Source of the DNA: Cryptomeria japonica
Taxonomy: Eukaryota > Streptophyta > Pinopsida > Cupressales > Cupressaceae
Direction: 5' to 3'
NCBI RefSeq assembly: GCF_030272615.1
Contig: NC_081410.1
Location: 255,055,533 to 255,115,532 of the forward strand
DNA length: 60,000 bases
Below the pieces are notes generated by a model. The model was not told where the DNA came from, did not search any database, and worked only from the letters and a program-made list of their open reading frames with translations. The position numbers and the translations under genes are program-made. Positions within the stretch are counted from its first letter, which is position 1. Each line of letters opens with the position of its first letter. Of this stretch, positions 11,221-23,449 are shown piece after piece.

Positions 11221-12330
11221 TGAAGAATTTCTTCAAATGGATGGTGTTAATCAGTTCACGGAGTTGTTCTTCTTCGGATGTTGAGAGATGATAGGCACCA
11301 GAGCCAAATACTGTAGTAATGATGTAGGGACCCAGCCAGTTGGGTTCAAACTTCCCTTTGTTGTCTCAAAACTGTTGATTTTTAGGATTTTCTCTCAGAA
11401 CTAGGTCACCAACCTAAAATTCTCTTTGTCTAACCTTCTTGTTATATCCTCTGGACATTCTCTTTTGATACACTCTGAGATGATCGGACACCACTTGCCG
11501 ATGTTCATCTAGCAATTTGAGTTCTTGCAATCTAGATATCCTATAGTCTTTATCAGTAACAAGACCTTGCAAAGAAACTCTTAGAGATGGTATTTCTACT
11601 TCAATAGGTAATATTGCTTCGAACCCATATACCAAAGAAAAAGGTGTAGCCCCAGTAGGTGTTCTAATACTTGTTCTGTAAGCCCATAATGCAGGATTCA
11701 GCTGCAGATGCCAATCCTTCCCAGATTTGTTTACTGTTTTGTGTAAGATAGTCAGTAGGTTTTTGTTGGATGCCTCAGCTTTTCCATTACCTTGGGGGTA
11801 ATATATAGATGACCAGTGTTGTTTAATTTTGAATTTCTCACAGAGCTCATCCAGATATTTATTCTTGAATTGTCCTCCATTGTCAGTCATGATGGATGAA
11901 GGTATCCCATACCTGCAAATGATATGGTTTTAAAATGAACATAACTACTTGTTTACCGGTTGCTTTGATGAGAAGAATTGATTCTACCCACTTAGTAAAG
12001 TATTCGATGGTAGTTATGATAAATTTATGTATGTTAGATGATGCAAGATAGATCTGACAATTGAGATCAAAGGCCCCTTGCTGAAAAGGCCAATGTGTGA
12101 TGAAGGGTATGAGATCCCTTGTTAGACCATGTATAAGATTTCCATGTAGCTGACATTTTTCACAAGTTTTAGAAAACTATATAGTGTCCTTCTCCATGTA
12201 TGGCCAGTAGTAGCCAACCCTTAGTAGTTTTTGAGCTAAATTAAGACCATTCGAATGAGATCCACAAATACCTTCATGGACTTCCGATATTAGATTCTTC
12301 AGTTTCTAAACACCTAAGAAATGTACCATC
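11221..12330 (-). pseudogene. element 1 integrase
   Basis: Minus-strand integrase, which inserts the cDNA into the genome. The N-terminal zinc-binding segment lies at about 12290-12130 (HEGICGSHSNGL, YYWPYMEKD, then CEKC). The catalytic core follows, with the second aspartate in TDNGGQF (near 11885) and the glutamate in NGKAEASNKN. The C-terminal part (to about 11414) has VYGFEAILPIEVEIPSL. Stops interrupt the first half, and the core/C-terminal frame (11890-11414) differs from the RT frame, so at least one frameshift separates them. Catalytic residues are visible but the gene is broken. Confidence 0.85.
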
Positions 12331-12599
12331 CAAACGTTGCCTAAACAAATCATTAGTAATTATGGCATACCGTGAAGCATTTCAGGTTAAGTTCCTTTTC
12401 TCATTACGGGTAAGATTTTATGGAATAATTTGGTCACACAGATAAGAGTAAATGTGGTTATATCGAGATGAGTCATATCCAATAATAGAACAGACTATCT
12501 AGGACTCAAAAGAATCATAGGTAGGGTAATGTAACTCTTCTACTAGGAATTCAAAGCAAAAATTAGATTCCCGTAACTCAGGTATAGACACCAAGGTGG

Positions 12600-12981
12600 C
12601 CATAGCATCTACTGCTCTGTTTGCTGATATGGGAATCTACTGGAATGATACAAAAGTAAAATACTTCTTGAGATCATCAACCATTCTCTTATAAGGCATT
12701 AGTTTCTCATCTCGAGTCTAATATGCATCATTGATTTGATTGATGATTAGCTGAGAATCTCCATAGATGTGTAATTTTGCAACCTTCCATTCGATAGCTA
12801 GCTTTATCCTGTTTACCAAAGCTTCATATTCTGCAATGTTGTTTGTGCAAGGGAAAAAAATCTTATAAGACTTTGGGATTGAATACTTTTGATGAGTAAT
12901 AAATAGTATTCCAGCACCAGAACCATTTTGAGTAAAAGACCCATCAAAGAACATCTTCCAGGGTTGTTGAGTAAGGTGCAT
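12600..12981 (-). pseudogene. element 1 second RNase H (archaeal-type)
   Basis: Minus-strand RNase H domain with MFFDGSFTQNGSGAGILF (first aspartate), NIAEYEALVNRIKLA (glutamate) and IYGDSQLIINQ (aspartate). It breaks at a stop at 12718-12720 and continues with losses to about 12600. This extra RNase H next to the ordinary gypsy one is a hallmark of the Tat lineage. It degrades the RNA strand of the RNA-DNA hybrid during reverse transcription. Confidence 0.8.
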
Positions 12982-13059
12982 TATTGATTCATCTGGAAAT
13001 TCTATATGCAGTGGTTGAGTGTTTTCAAGCGGAGCTTCAGCAAGTTGATCAGAAATTAC

Positions 13060-13398
13060 CTATCCTTTTATGGCTTTGCATTCCACATACTCAATATCAA
13101 ACTCTGTAAGGATCATGACCCTTTTTGCCAATCTTCCTGTAAGTGTTGCTTTGTTGAGAAGATATATGAGGGGATCAATTTTAGGCACCAACTTGACTGA
13201 ATGTGCCAACATGTAGTGTCTCAATTTTTGTGATGCAAAGACTAATGCCAAGCATGCTTTTTCTATTATAGTGTAGTTCATTTCATAAGACACCAATGTT
13301 CTACTGATGTAATATATAGATCTCTCTTTTTTATTATCATCATGTTGTGTTAGAAGTGCCCCCAATGATGAATCAGTTGCTGATATGTATAAGATCAA
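13060..13398 (-). pseudogene. element 1 first RNase H / connection region
   Basis: Minus-strand segment following RT with LYISATDSSLGALLTQ, YYISRTLVSYEMNY and EKACLALVFASQKLRHYM, then RLAKRVMILTEFDIEY. This is the gypsy RNase H-like connection. It lies in the same frame as RT, separated from it by stops. Confidence 0.82.
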
Positions 13399-13530
13399 TA
13401 GTTTACCCTGAATTGGTGGATTGGATAGGTACTCTTTGATTTGTTGAAGGTGTTGTTCACATTCCTAATCCCAGTTGTATATTACTCCTTTCCTCAATAC
13501 TTGTGTGAAAGGTTGAGCTTTGTCTGCTAG

Positions 13531-14307
13531 CTAAAAAATGAAGTGTCTGATTGATTGGAGACATCCCTGTAAAATTCTCATTTGACTGATGTTCTTCGGA
13601 GGTGGAATTTCCATTATAGCTTGAACCTTCTCAGGATCAACCTTGATTCCCTTCTTTGAAATGATGTAGCCAAGTAATTTTCCAGATGTCACTCTGAATG
13701 CACACTTTTTTGGATTTAACCGGAGTTTGAATTTTTCTATTTTGTCTAGTATAGGGCCTAGCTCTTGAATATGTGTGGATCTTTTCATAGTCTTTACTAA
13801 AGTGTCATCAATATAATCTTCCATATTCTTATGCATCATGTCATGAAAGATAGTAGTTACTACTCTTTGGTATGTTGCTCCTGCATTCTTTAGCCCAAAT
13901 GGCATGACATTCCAGCAAAAGGTTCCCTATGCACAGGTGAAGGTTGTCTTTTCTTGATCTCCAAGAGCTATTTTGATTTGATTATATCTAAATAATCCAT
14001 ACATTAGTGAGTACATCTCATACCTAGCAGTCATGTCGACTATCATATCAATGTTTGGTAATGGAAAGTCATCCTTCAGACAAATTTTGTTGAGATCTCT
14101 AAAGTCTGTGCAAACCCTAATAGATTTACCTGCCTTTGACACAAGTACTATGTTTGAAATCCATTTGGCATAGTCTATAGCTCTAATGAATCCAACTTTA
14201 AGCAGTTTTTCTAGCTCAGCTTTGACTAGTAGTGCCACGTGAGGGTGCATTTTACCGATTTTTTTCTTGACTAGTTTAACTCCTGGTGTGATATAAAGAT
14301 AATGCAT
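13531..14307 (-). pseudogene. element 1 reverse transcriptase
   Basis: Minus-strand reverse transcriptase. Motifs in order: ELEKLLKVGFIRAIDYAKWISN, RVCTDFRDLNKICLKDDFPLPNID, RYEMYSLMYGLFRYNQI (where MDGFSGYNQI is usual, so the first catalytic aspartate has become tyrosine), MPFGLKNAGATYQR, and the catalytic YIDD in MEDYIDDTLVK (near 13800-13815). One stop, a TGG-to-TAG change, splits it at about 13925. The loss in MDGFSG would itself disable the enzyme. Confidence 0.9.
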
Positions 14308-14309
14308 TA

Positions 14310-17097
14310 TAAGATCAGGATCCAGGCTAGCATATCAGAGTATGTCCATGCAAAATTGATCTTCTTTTATAAAAAGAGATGAGTGAAATCTTTCAATTCT
14401 TCTATTGATAGTGATTGAGCTACATGAATGATGTGTGGTGTCTCTTGACTCCCAATGTTCACTGGATGAGTTGGCTCAATCAACAATAGAAGATCTCTCC
14501 TAGAAGTGACTTGGTAGTATATCAAGTATCTCACCTTCAGGCACATCAGAGAGGTTTTCACCCTTAGGTATGTCCTTTATTTTCTCTTTTTTAGATTCTG
14601 ACACTGCCACAATGTGGTTTTCGCCATCAGATCTTTATTTTTATTTTTTCAATTTTTGCGACTAAGATTCTTGATATCTATTTCAGTCATGTTTTCACTA
14701 TGTTCACTGGTGGAAGAGTCCATAGGTTCAACTGCATTGAGATAATAGGCTAATGTATAGTCATTAGCAAAATTAGGAATATTCACAGGCTGGTTTTGTA
14801 AAGTACAATCAATTAGTTCTGGATGTAGTAAGGATAAATGTTGGACAGGTTCGAGGGATTTCACGGTATTGTCATCACAAATGCTAATCAAAAAGTTGAG
14901 TTCCAAAAGGATACCTTGCGTAAATGTCTCAAGACCAGGAAAAGCCAGAACATGATTATTAAAGTACATGTTAATATTTAGTTGACCTAATCCAATAGAC
15001 ATACTTGTAGTGTCATTCTCTATGCTAGACTGGACTTCATATCATGGTTTGATAGCAATAAGATCAGTAGATCGATTTTCATTATTTACATTAGATGATT
15101 CAAAATTTAATGCTAAGTAGATATTGTCATAAATAGGACTATTGTCAGAGTCATCAGAGTCATCAGATGAAGTTTTCGAGTCTTCTTCAAGTGATTTAGT
15201 GAGTATATGTATGGTATCAACACTGACATCTTTAATGCTGCAAGTTCCTCCAAGATTTGTCTTATTTGTCATTTGTATCTGACACACCTGTTGACATGAT
15301 CTTGATGTTCCTATGATTCCCTGTCGTCTACTCCATTCAGCTTCCTCTGGACTGATGACTTGTTCTACTTCTGTTGCTTCCAATTCTTCTTGTGTAGTGC
15401 TAAACCTGATTTGTTTTATCTTAGTATAGGGGTACATAGATGAAAAGATTTCTGGTATTCTTCCTTTAGTCCTTGTTCATAGTTTTCTTGTCTCTTTTGT
15501 CTAATTCCCTATATTTCTTTTTCTAGTTTTATGTGCATCATCTCTTGAGTATCATCTGTGGTACTAGTAGACTCTTCTGGAGTTTCTATAGTGGATGTAT
15601 CTAAGAGGTGATTTGGACCCCATTCATACTCATTTGAGTCAGTCTCTGAATCTTCTACTTGTTGCCTACCAGTGTATGTGACTGGAACCTTCAATGGTGC
15701 AAACAATTCTTTGATTCTTTCTAATTTGTCTCTTATATCCTCTGGGACTTCAACTCCTTGTATTGTTGTAGCTGACACCATTGAAGCTTGAGTGCTGACT
15801 GTTTCTTCTTTTTTGACTATTGATTCCTCTTTCTCTTTTACACACTCTACTTGAGTTTGTTGAGTGTTTATTTCTTGTAATGTTGAAGGCGATATCCTTT
15901 TTTGCCACTTAGAATTTAAAGCATGTTTTTGGTCTGATGTCTTTTTCGAATTGTACCCTAGTCTAGCCTTATCATTTGTTGATTTCGTTTGTAGCTGAAT
16001 CAGTTCAATAATACCCTCTTGATGTTTGCCCAAGGGACCAGTACATGAATATCCCATGCGTTGAATCATATTGTAGCCAGGACCATATTGGGTTGAGGAA
16101 ATCTCACAATGTCGTACTTCCTCGTTTTGACTATTTTCCTTGAAAAACCATTTAAGAACTGCATCCTCTTCTATTTCATCTGCCAGGGAAGTAGAAGACT
16201 GTACAAAAAGACCATCATATATGATATTCAAAGTTTAATTTTGTGTTCTCATAGCCTCTGATGGTTTGCAAAAACTTTTTTGGTGATGGAGAGAGAGAGA
16301 CTAATGAAAGTATCAGTTCTATCTTGTAGCCATCCATGTCGGTATTTGTAATCTTCAATTTCTTTTCTAAGTCTTTTATCAGAGCTTCTGGATTTTCATT
16401 TGTAGAATTTGCCTTATTATGAGGTACAAAAGTAATAACACCTTTTTTCAATGCATTATAGGGGACATTTGTATCAGCAGGAATACTGACTTCAACTCCA
16501 TTGTAGGGAAATTTTAAGCATTAATGGTATGTAGATGGAACTGCCTTCATTTCATTAATCCATGGCTTGCCTAATAAGATATTGTATGACAGAGGAAGAA
16601 CAAGTACCTAGAAAAGGACATCTCTTTCTATAGGTCCCACTCTAATTGGTAATGATACTAGACCTTTAAAGGTCCTTTCTTCTTCATCATAGGCTTTAAT
16701 TGTTATTTACTTAGCGAGATCAATGATATTTTCAGAAAATCCTAGTTGTGTAAGCAAACTATAAGTACATATATTCAACCCCACGCCTCCATCTATGAAA
16801 ACATGTTTGGCTCTATGTTTATGGATCATGGCTTCAATATGTAATGGTTGGTTATGTGGATGATTTAGTGAGTTGTCATCTTCTTCAGAGAAGGTCAGAT
16901 AGTAAGGTGAAGTTAGATGACCCACCATAGAGTGAAACCGATCAATATCTAAATCTTTTGGATCATTGGTGGTGAGAAATGCTTTGTCCAGGATCTCTTT
17001 GTGAGCAGAAGAGATTTTTAGCAAATTCAAAAATTGAGATTTGAGTATTTTTCCTTTTCAATTGTTCAACAATGCTATATCCAGAGGATGATGTTGA
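14310..17097 (-). pseudogene. element 1 protease and G-patch-like linker
   Basis: Minus-strand region between gag and RT. The protease (17030-16707 and onward) has FIDGGVGLNIC (near 16790), the place of the catalytic aspartate. It continues past a stop with YDEEERTFKG and a YNILLGKPWI block. Further on, GYNMIQRMGYSCTGPLGKHQ (about 16075-16015) resembles a G-patch, a glycine-rich RNA-binding motif reported in several plant gypsy polyproteins. The remainder to 14310 is an acidic, serine-rich linker. The frame changes near 16225 and 15500 and again before RT, showing small indels. Confidence 0.75.
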
Positions 17098-17099
17098 AG

Positions 17100-18965
17100 T
17101 TAGCCTTTTAAATTTATCCAAGGTTGATTCTTTTTGTTTTTTTTACGGGGCTGGTAGGTTTGATGTTTCTTGAGCCGAGTTGGAAGAACTAGCTCCTTGG
17201 AGAGTGACTTTCTTTTGAGAACAAGTTTATCTCGGACTATAATCACATTGCAATATTCATATTGGGAAGGCTCAATCATGTTAATGGCGTTGTCATTGCT
17301 AGTATAAGTATAACTTACTTTGGCACCTCCTTTGGTCTTTGAGGAATCACCTTGTTCATAAATAGGTAAAGGGTCCTTAAATACTTTGTGATCAGCATTG
17401 GTTGGGTGATTCCTGACAATAATTTTACCAGCATCTATGAGATCTTGAATCTCATGTTTGAGCTTCATGCAGTTGTTTGTGTTATGACCTTTATTCTGAT
17501 GGTAGTCATAGTATTTATTTTCTCTCCACCATTTTGGATTGACTTCCAGATCATATGGCCTAGAATTATTTGGTAGTGTTATCAGATTGTTTGCCAACAG
17601 AGTTTTGAAAATGGATTCATATGAGTCTTCAAGAGGAGTAAAATCACGTTTAGGTTTGGAAAGCCAAGGTTTCTCTTTGAACCATTCTTTTGTTTTCTTT
17701 GGAGGATTTTCTATTGCAGCTTTAACAACTTTGAGCGCTTGTGTGCCACTAGCCAAGTTGAATATCGTGGGCTTTGAGTTGGTTTTAACAATTTCTACTA
17801 CTCCATCATTAACAACATTCTTATTGTTGTCTTTTCCATACTTCCAATACTTGTTTTTCTCTTTAGAGCTAGATCTTGGTTGTGTTTCTTTCCAAGGTGA
17901 TATATCCCCCTTCTTTATGAGCACATCTTCCATTCGAATAACACTATCTACCATTTTGTTAAATGATGGGTGTACTTTCATTTGGATACTATATTTCAAT
18001 TCTGGGACCAAGTTGTTGATAAATATATCCATTTTCTAAGGATCTAGGATAGGTCATGAATACCTAGAGAACATCTTTCTCCAACGCTGGAGGAAAGTAA
18101 GAAAAGGCTCCCTTGTTTTCTATTTAGTATTGCAAAGCTCGATCATAGTCACGGGATGTCGAATGTTGTATGAGTATTGTTGTAAAAATAGTTGGATTAG
18201 TTCTTCAAATATTTTTATTCCTTTGGGTAGACTTGAGAACCATTCCATAGCTTGTCCTCCCAAACTCCTTAAAAAAAGGCGCATGAGATACGTTTGATCA
18301 TGCATGAACTCCATATAGGTAGTACAAAATTCCCTGACATGATCTTGAGGATCTAAGGTACCATCATATTTATCAAATTTTGGGATCTCAACTTGTGAAG
18401 GAAATGGAGGCATGTATAGATTCTTGACAAATGGAAAGGTGCATATTGTCTCTAGAGAATATTGTTTTGGGGACTTATCCTTATTCTTCAGTTTTGTGAT
18501 CTTAGTCTGTAAGGCTTGTAATTTTTTGTGTACCATGAGTATATGTTATTCTTCCTTTTTAGTAATGAGTGTCTGAACATCATATCTAGTAGGAAGTTTG
18601 GCACCTTGTTTTGCTAGTTCTAATAAATAGTCTTCCTTTTCTCGAGCCAAGATAGCTTTCATCATTTTTCGGAAGTGTTTATCCTTTTGATAGTCACGAA
18701 TATCTTTTTCTGGAGGTTCAATGTCTTCTTCAGCTTCACTTGATGAGGAATCATTATTGGTTTCGTGAATACTAAGGTTGTCTTTGTCACTGTATTCCGT
18801 CTCATGTATAGTGGGAGATTCAGGTTCATGAAAAATTGGTACCCCTGATGATGAAGGTTTATTAGTGAGTGGGTCCTTCACATAATATGGGTTATCTTGA
18901 TATGTGAAGGGTTGTCCTTTTCCTTTGGCCTCTTTCTTATGAGAACTCTTGGTTTGAGTAGGCAT
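17100..18965 (-). pseudogene. element 1 gag
   Basis: Minus-strand gag starting at ATG 18965. Residues 1-140 are hydrophilic and acidic. The retrotransposon gag domain follows (PKFDKYDGTLDPQDHVREF, GQAMEWFSSLPKGI, FLQQYSYNIRH). The zinc knuckle near 17520-17475 reads YDYHQNKGHNTNNC, with the first cysteine changed to tyrosine (TGT to TAT). Stops at about 18543 and 18120-18033 interrupt it, but the frame is kept throughout. Element 4 carries a related gag with the knuckle intact. Confidence 0.88.
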
Positions 18966-20540
18966 TTTTATGGATTAGTGTGACCTAAAGTTGTTTGTGA
19001 TGCAGAAGTCAAGATCAAATTTAGAGCTAGTTGTTTGGTTAACGTATTTGTTTGAGAGAAGCAACTAAGGTTTAGTCTAGTTTCAGGAAAGATCTATTCT
19101 GTATAAGACATTTATCTAAGTTGATTCGAGAGTAGTGACTAAGATTCGGTCTGGTTTCATAAATGATCTATCTTGTATAAGATGTTATCTAAGTGACTTA
19201 GGTTTGATAAGTAGTTGATTGAACTATCTGAAAGATGACCGACCAAATCATGCAATATAAATGGCAGAGGTACATTGTCTTGATATGTTTATGCTTAAGA
19301 TGATTATAACCAGTATTATGTTTGTTGTAAACTATTTTAGGAAAGTCTGACTACTCTGTACTGACAAAATCAGAGATTCATACGACAGGTTTTACTGAGC
19401 AGGATGACAATTTAATAGCTTTAGGACGACAACAGTTTTGTTTCGTACGAGTTGCTGCCTAGTATCGTACGATAGATGGGTATGTCTAGGATGACAAAAG
19501 ATTCAGTGCAATTCTATATCATATGACATAGGATTCATATTTATATGACAGAGTATTAGGATTCGTACGATAGAGGATTGAGCTCAGACAACAAATAATC
19601 AGACTCGTATGACACAGGATATGAAGCGGGACGATAAATTATCATATTCGTACAACTGTTCTCAGGACAAAGACAAAAATTCTAAGTTTTTCAATAGCTG
19701 AGTATGACAACTGAGTATTTCAAATTCTGAGATGGACTAATTTTTAACCAGGATAGACTAGTTTTGGATAGAATTTTGACTTAGGATAAACTAGTTCTCA
19801 CATGGACAAAGTTTTTAATCACTGAGTTGTTTCTTGTTTTCTCCAATTTTGGTATTCCAGTTTTAGTTTGAGGGATGAAAACACAGAAAACACATAGTAT
19901 GAATAGTAACTCCAATCATAGCATGCAAGCCCTATAGAATTTGGTGAGAGAAGAAAACCTTTGCTTGTAGACTTAGGTAAACACCCAATAGCTAATCAGA
20001 ATACAGTCGTTGAGTCTCATGCAATGGATTCTCAAGGCCGTATTATCTGACTCCAAATGCTAATGGGGGCACAAAATGACAAGTATCTTGGGAGAGTTAC
20101 TATCTCTCTTCCACAAAGATTACCCCCTCTTTCAGAGGTGAACCGAGTAGCTTCTAATTTTAATTGGATCTAGTAAGGGGTCTGTTCAATGCATCGAGGT
20201 ATAAACTCAATTAAGAGGTCTCCCAGCCTTGAAAACCAAGGTTCAATATACCCGAAGGTATTGAAGAGAGCTATTCCCGATCATTGTCGTTGACTTGATT
20301 TTCATCAAATCACATTTATTTTATAGTGGGTTGGAGTACTTGGTGTTTAGTTGTTCCCACTTAGGTTGTTCCCCTCACACCGGTCGTAATGGCTTTAAGA
20401 TTTTTTAAGCTCCTCGGGAGGGCAGGCCTGCTAAAGATGTACAAATCTCAAACAAAGAAAACGCCTCAAGTGTCTAGATTTCTAATTGTCTAGAAAAAGA
20501 CAAGAGCATACTCTCCTACCTCTCAGAATTTACTTAAAAC
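18966..20540 (-). other. element 1 leader, first part
   Basis: Noncoding leader between gag and the solo LTR. No open frame. It contains recurring TCGTACGA words (19443-19450, 19465-19472, 19563-19570) and TTCGTACAA at 19647-19655, plus looser variants (CATACGACA, CTCGTATGACA). More copies lie in the rest of the leader at 22098-22105 and in the 3' region at 7553-7560. Confidence 0.6.
20536..20540. repeat. target-site duplication AAAAC, left
   Basis: AAAAC directly before the solo LTR start TGTAGCATCC; the same five bases follow the LTR at 21766-21770. Confidence 0.88.
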
Positions 20541-20886
20541 TGTAGCATCCTAAAATTGCGACACTTGCAATTTTGACTGCATTTCGGTCTTCACGATGGC
20601 GACGCAACACGCAACCTGAATGGAGACCCCAGAACTTGCTCACGACACTGAAAACTGCATTTTTCAAGCACCATTGGCCTGAACCTCCTTGCACCCCGCT
20701 GTCCCGGAGGTGGGACCAGAGCGCCCAGCGCCCTGGTCCCTCAAGACTAGGGCGCCCTGGTCCCTGGGTCCTATTTTGGGCCCGGTTTCCTAAGTGATAT
20801 CGGGTCTTTTTTATTGCAATTTGGAAATATACTTCCCTGGTCGGCCTAAGGTCGGGAAAATCAGTCTATCAGCCCTAATTGTCAAG

Positions 20887-20894
20887 TATATAAA
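20887..20894 (+). promoter_or_regulatory. TATA box of solo LTR
   Basis: TATATAAA in the middle of the solo LTR, in the orientation given by the TG...CA ends and the GC-rich upstream part. Transcription would start about 30 bp downstream. Confidence 0.55.
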
Positions 20895-20954
20895 CTACAT
20901 TTTTCTCTCTCATTTGGGATGAAGAGGATATGTGTACAAAGCGTGGAAATTATA

Positions 20955-20990
20955 CTCAAGCATTCAAGCATTCAAGCATTCAAGCATTCC
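20955..20990 (+). repeat. ATTCAAGC tandem repeat
   Basis: About four head-to-tail copies of the 8-bp unit ATTCAAGC inside the solo LTR, downstream of its TATA box. Confidence 0.85.
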
Positions 20991-21765
20991 TTCTAAGTCT
21001 CCATTCAAGGCTAAGTGTTGCATTCAAGACAAGGATTCAACCATTGAAGAGGAGATCACTTATTACATGCTACATACTACAACATACAACATCTAAACCT
21101 TTGCACATAAGGATACAAACATCCTTAGAACAAGGTATTAGTACTTGTTTTTACCTTATAGTCATTTACATTTACAGCACTTGCTCATTTCTTGGTTAAT
21201 TCCAAAACCGGGGTTTGACCTAAAGGCAAACCCCTAATCCCTAACCCCCCAATCGTCTTCGCTTTTCTATGTGTAGGTTGCAGGTACGCGGCTGAGATTG
21301 AAGATCTGGAATCCTTGTGCAGAGACGAACCGATCCCCCTTCGTTTCATGGATTTTTTGGAGGACCGTGGCGCCGGGCGCCATCGTCCCGACAACTTTTG
21401 CTCAAATTTGCAGGACAGTGCCATATCGACATTCTACTGCTAATTCCAGGTCCGCAGCTTCATCCTATAACCTAAACTCAGTTTATAAGCGAATCTTTAT
21501 GACTTTCTATGCATGCTTAGCTTAATTTCCTTAACAACATTCTTTACAAAAGAGGGTAGCCTTGCTTTCCTAACCCTTGAAATTCATTTAGCATCCAATC
21601 TTACATTGTGTGGGATTGAATCTTATGAGTTTCAACCCCTCTTTTGAATGTAAAGTCTTCCCCCTAAGTGAAAACCCATCGAATCCTAGCGAACCTCCCT
21701 TCTCTCTCCTCGGAGTTAGAAGAGGGGAGACCAACTAGGGTTCAACCGCGATTTTCCGCTTTACA

Positions 21766-21770
21766 AAAAC
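21766..21770. repeat. target-site duplication AAAAC, right
   Basis: Second copy of AAAAC, directly after the solo LTR end TTTACA. Confidence 0.88.
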
Positions 21771-22273
21771 ATGAAATACAGATTTGTTCTTTAACTAGAT
21801 AGAAATTTAGGTTCCCAAAAATGAATTTAAAGAATACATGATGTTTGGTCGATTCTCTTCAGGCAATGTGCAAAGACAATGAATCAGTAGTCATATTGTC
21901 TTTGTGCGACAAGCATATTCTTCGACAAGCGTTCTGCAAAAACTGATTAGGCTGTGAAAAAATTCTAAGATAGACAAATAAACAACCAAGGTCAATCGTC
22001 AGTATAACCAATCTGAACAGAAAACCAAAATCATAAAATTTGTTTTTTTGTCCTTTAAACCAAAAAAATACAGAATCATACGATAGAGTTTACCAAATCG
22101 TACGATACATGATTTCAGTTCATACGACACCTACAGTTTGTCATTTTGGCCTGTGAGAAATCTCATATGATATTACACAGAGACTGTACGAATGAAAATC
22201 CTAAAAGTAAAAAATCTGAAAAAATAACAAAAATAAAAAGTCAGTCTTGGAGGCTGAAATATGTAGTCTTCCA
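21771..22273 (-). other. element 1 leader, second part
   Basis: Rest of the leader between solo LTR and primer site. No coding sequence. Contains TCGTACGA at 22098-22105 and variants nearby. Confidence 0.6.
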
Positions 22274-22290
22274 CCCCACGGTGGGTGCCA
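22274..22290 (-). other. primer-binding site, element 1
   Basis: Plus-strand CCCCACGGTGGGTGCCA ends in CCA like a tRNA 3' end; the minus strand reads TGGCACCCACCGTGGGG, a form common in plant gypsy elements. It is separated from the LTR by four bases (GAAA). I do not assign the tRNA. Confidence 0.75.
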
Positions 22291-22294
22291 GAAA

Positions 22295-23444
22295 TGTGTG
22301 TGTGAAAAAGTGAAAAGAAGTCTAATAGCTGCAGGCACAACACTTCAATTAAGTCATTACATGTATGGTTAGTAAATCAATAATCAATAAATAATAAACC
22401 ATAACAAAGAGACTAATTGCCTTCTAAAAGATGTGAGTATAAGATTGCTCTCAAATTTTTATAAGCAATACCAGTGACTAGACTACACTAAGATGAAGGA
22501 TTTAATCTATATGATATTAAACTATATGGATGCAAGATGGATGAATAATTCAAGCAATAAGGAAATAAACTAAATATGGATGCAAGCAATAATGGATAAA
22601 CTAAACTAAGATGCAAATAATCTAAAAAAGAACAATATCTTCAATGACTCCAGAGCAAAATCAGCATAATAATAATCTCCAAGCGTGTTCTCAAAAATAT
22701 CTAGGGTGTTTTGAATGAGAGCTGAAGGTTGAATTTATAGAGAATTACAAAAAAACTCAATTTAGGATTAATTGAAAATAATTGAGAAATTAGGTTTAGT
22801 TAGCCTTGAGATAGATTCCAATTATAGTTTAATTGAAATGCATTCAGATAAGAAGTTCAAGTTGCATTAGAAATAAGAATTAATTAATTCCATGCATTTG
22901 TGATAGAAATAGATAATTCTTTGATTTATTAAAAAAAAAGAGTCTTTTCAATGCAACTGAACTTCTTTTTCTGAAAAGCTTTGAGTTCAAATTTTAGAGA
23001 ATGATTAATAATTCAATTAATTGCTTTTCTAATTTCAAATTCTAAATTTAGAGGAACAAATAATATCTCAAGTTTGATTTCTCTCTCAATTCAATTCTTT
23101 TATTTTATTTTCAATTCAACTCTTGCTTTGTAATTAATTCCTCTTTTGTAATAAATTAATTCTTTTTTTGCATGATTAAATGACAAATTTATTAATTAAT
23201 TAAATATGCTAGGATATTTAATAAATTAAAATAGGATAATTGATCAAAATGATTTTCTTGGAATGATTCAATTAATTAAATAAATATTTAATTAATATTG
23301 AGTAATTGATTTGCCATGTGATATTTAATGATTAAAGAATTAATAATGTGCTCAAAGTTGATTTAATTGCCTTTGGTTAGGATCTTGGTGATGTTGTCAA
23401 GATTAGGGGCCCATGGTTTAGATGACCAATTTTAGGGTATTACA
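22295..23444 (-). repeat. element 1 5' LTR
   Basis: 1,150-bp partner of the LTR at 4954-6102, with the same ends (TGTGTGTGTG at the plus-strand left edge, GGGTATTACA at the right). Adjacent to the primer site, so it is the 5' LTR. Scattered substitutions throughout show age. Confidence 0.92.
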
Positions 23445-23449
23445 TTGAG
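23445..23449. repeat. target-site duplication TTGAG, right
   Basis: Second TTGAG, directly after the element 1 LTR end; pairs with 4949-4953. Confidence 0.93.

Larger units (their letters stand above)
20541..21765 (+). repeat. solo LTR nested in element 1 leader
   Basis: A 1,225-bp stretch with TG...CA ends (TGTAGCATCC ... CCGCTTTACA) and AAAAC on both sides, clearly richer in G+C than its surroundings. It has a TATA box (20887-20894) and no internal coding region. This is what remains when two LTRs of one element recombine and delete the body. Its family matches none of the other LTRs in the window. The tandem ATTCAAGC repeat at about 20955-20990 lies downstream of the TATA box. Confidence 0.87.
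4954..23444 (-). mobile_element. gypsy element 1, Tat type, complete with both LTRs
   Basis: An 18.5-kb Ty3/gypsy element on the minus strand, bounded by LTRs at 4954-6102 and 22295-23444 and by TTGAG on both sides. On its own strand the order is 5' LTR, primer site (22274-22290), leader with a nested solo LTR, gag, protease, G-patch-like linker, RT, two RNase H domains, integrase, a conserved tail, a long 3' region with an antisense PMD frame, polypurine tract and 3' LTR. Two RNase H domains, a CHHC-like zinc knuckle and an antisense frame point to the Tat lineage. In the first ~210 aligned LTR positions I count 12 differences (about 94% identity), so the insertion is not recent. Several frameshifts and stops make it non-functional. 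Confidence 0.92.

Noticed and set aside
17388-18039. Plus-strand frames with hydrophobic stretches
   Set aside because: Shadows of element 1 gag, which has clear domain motifs on the minus strand.
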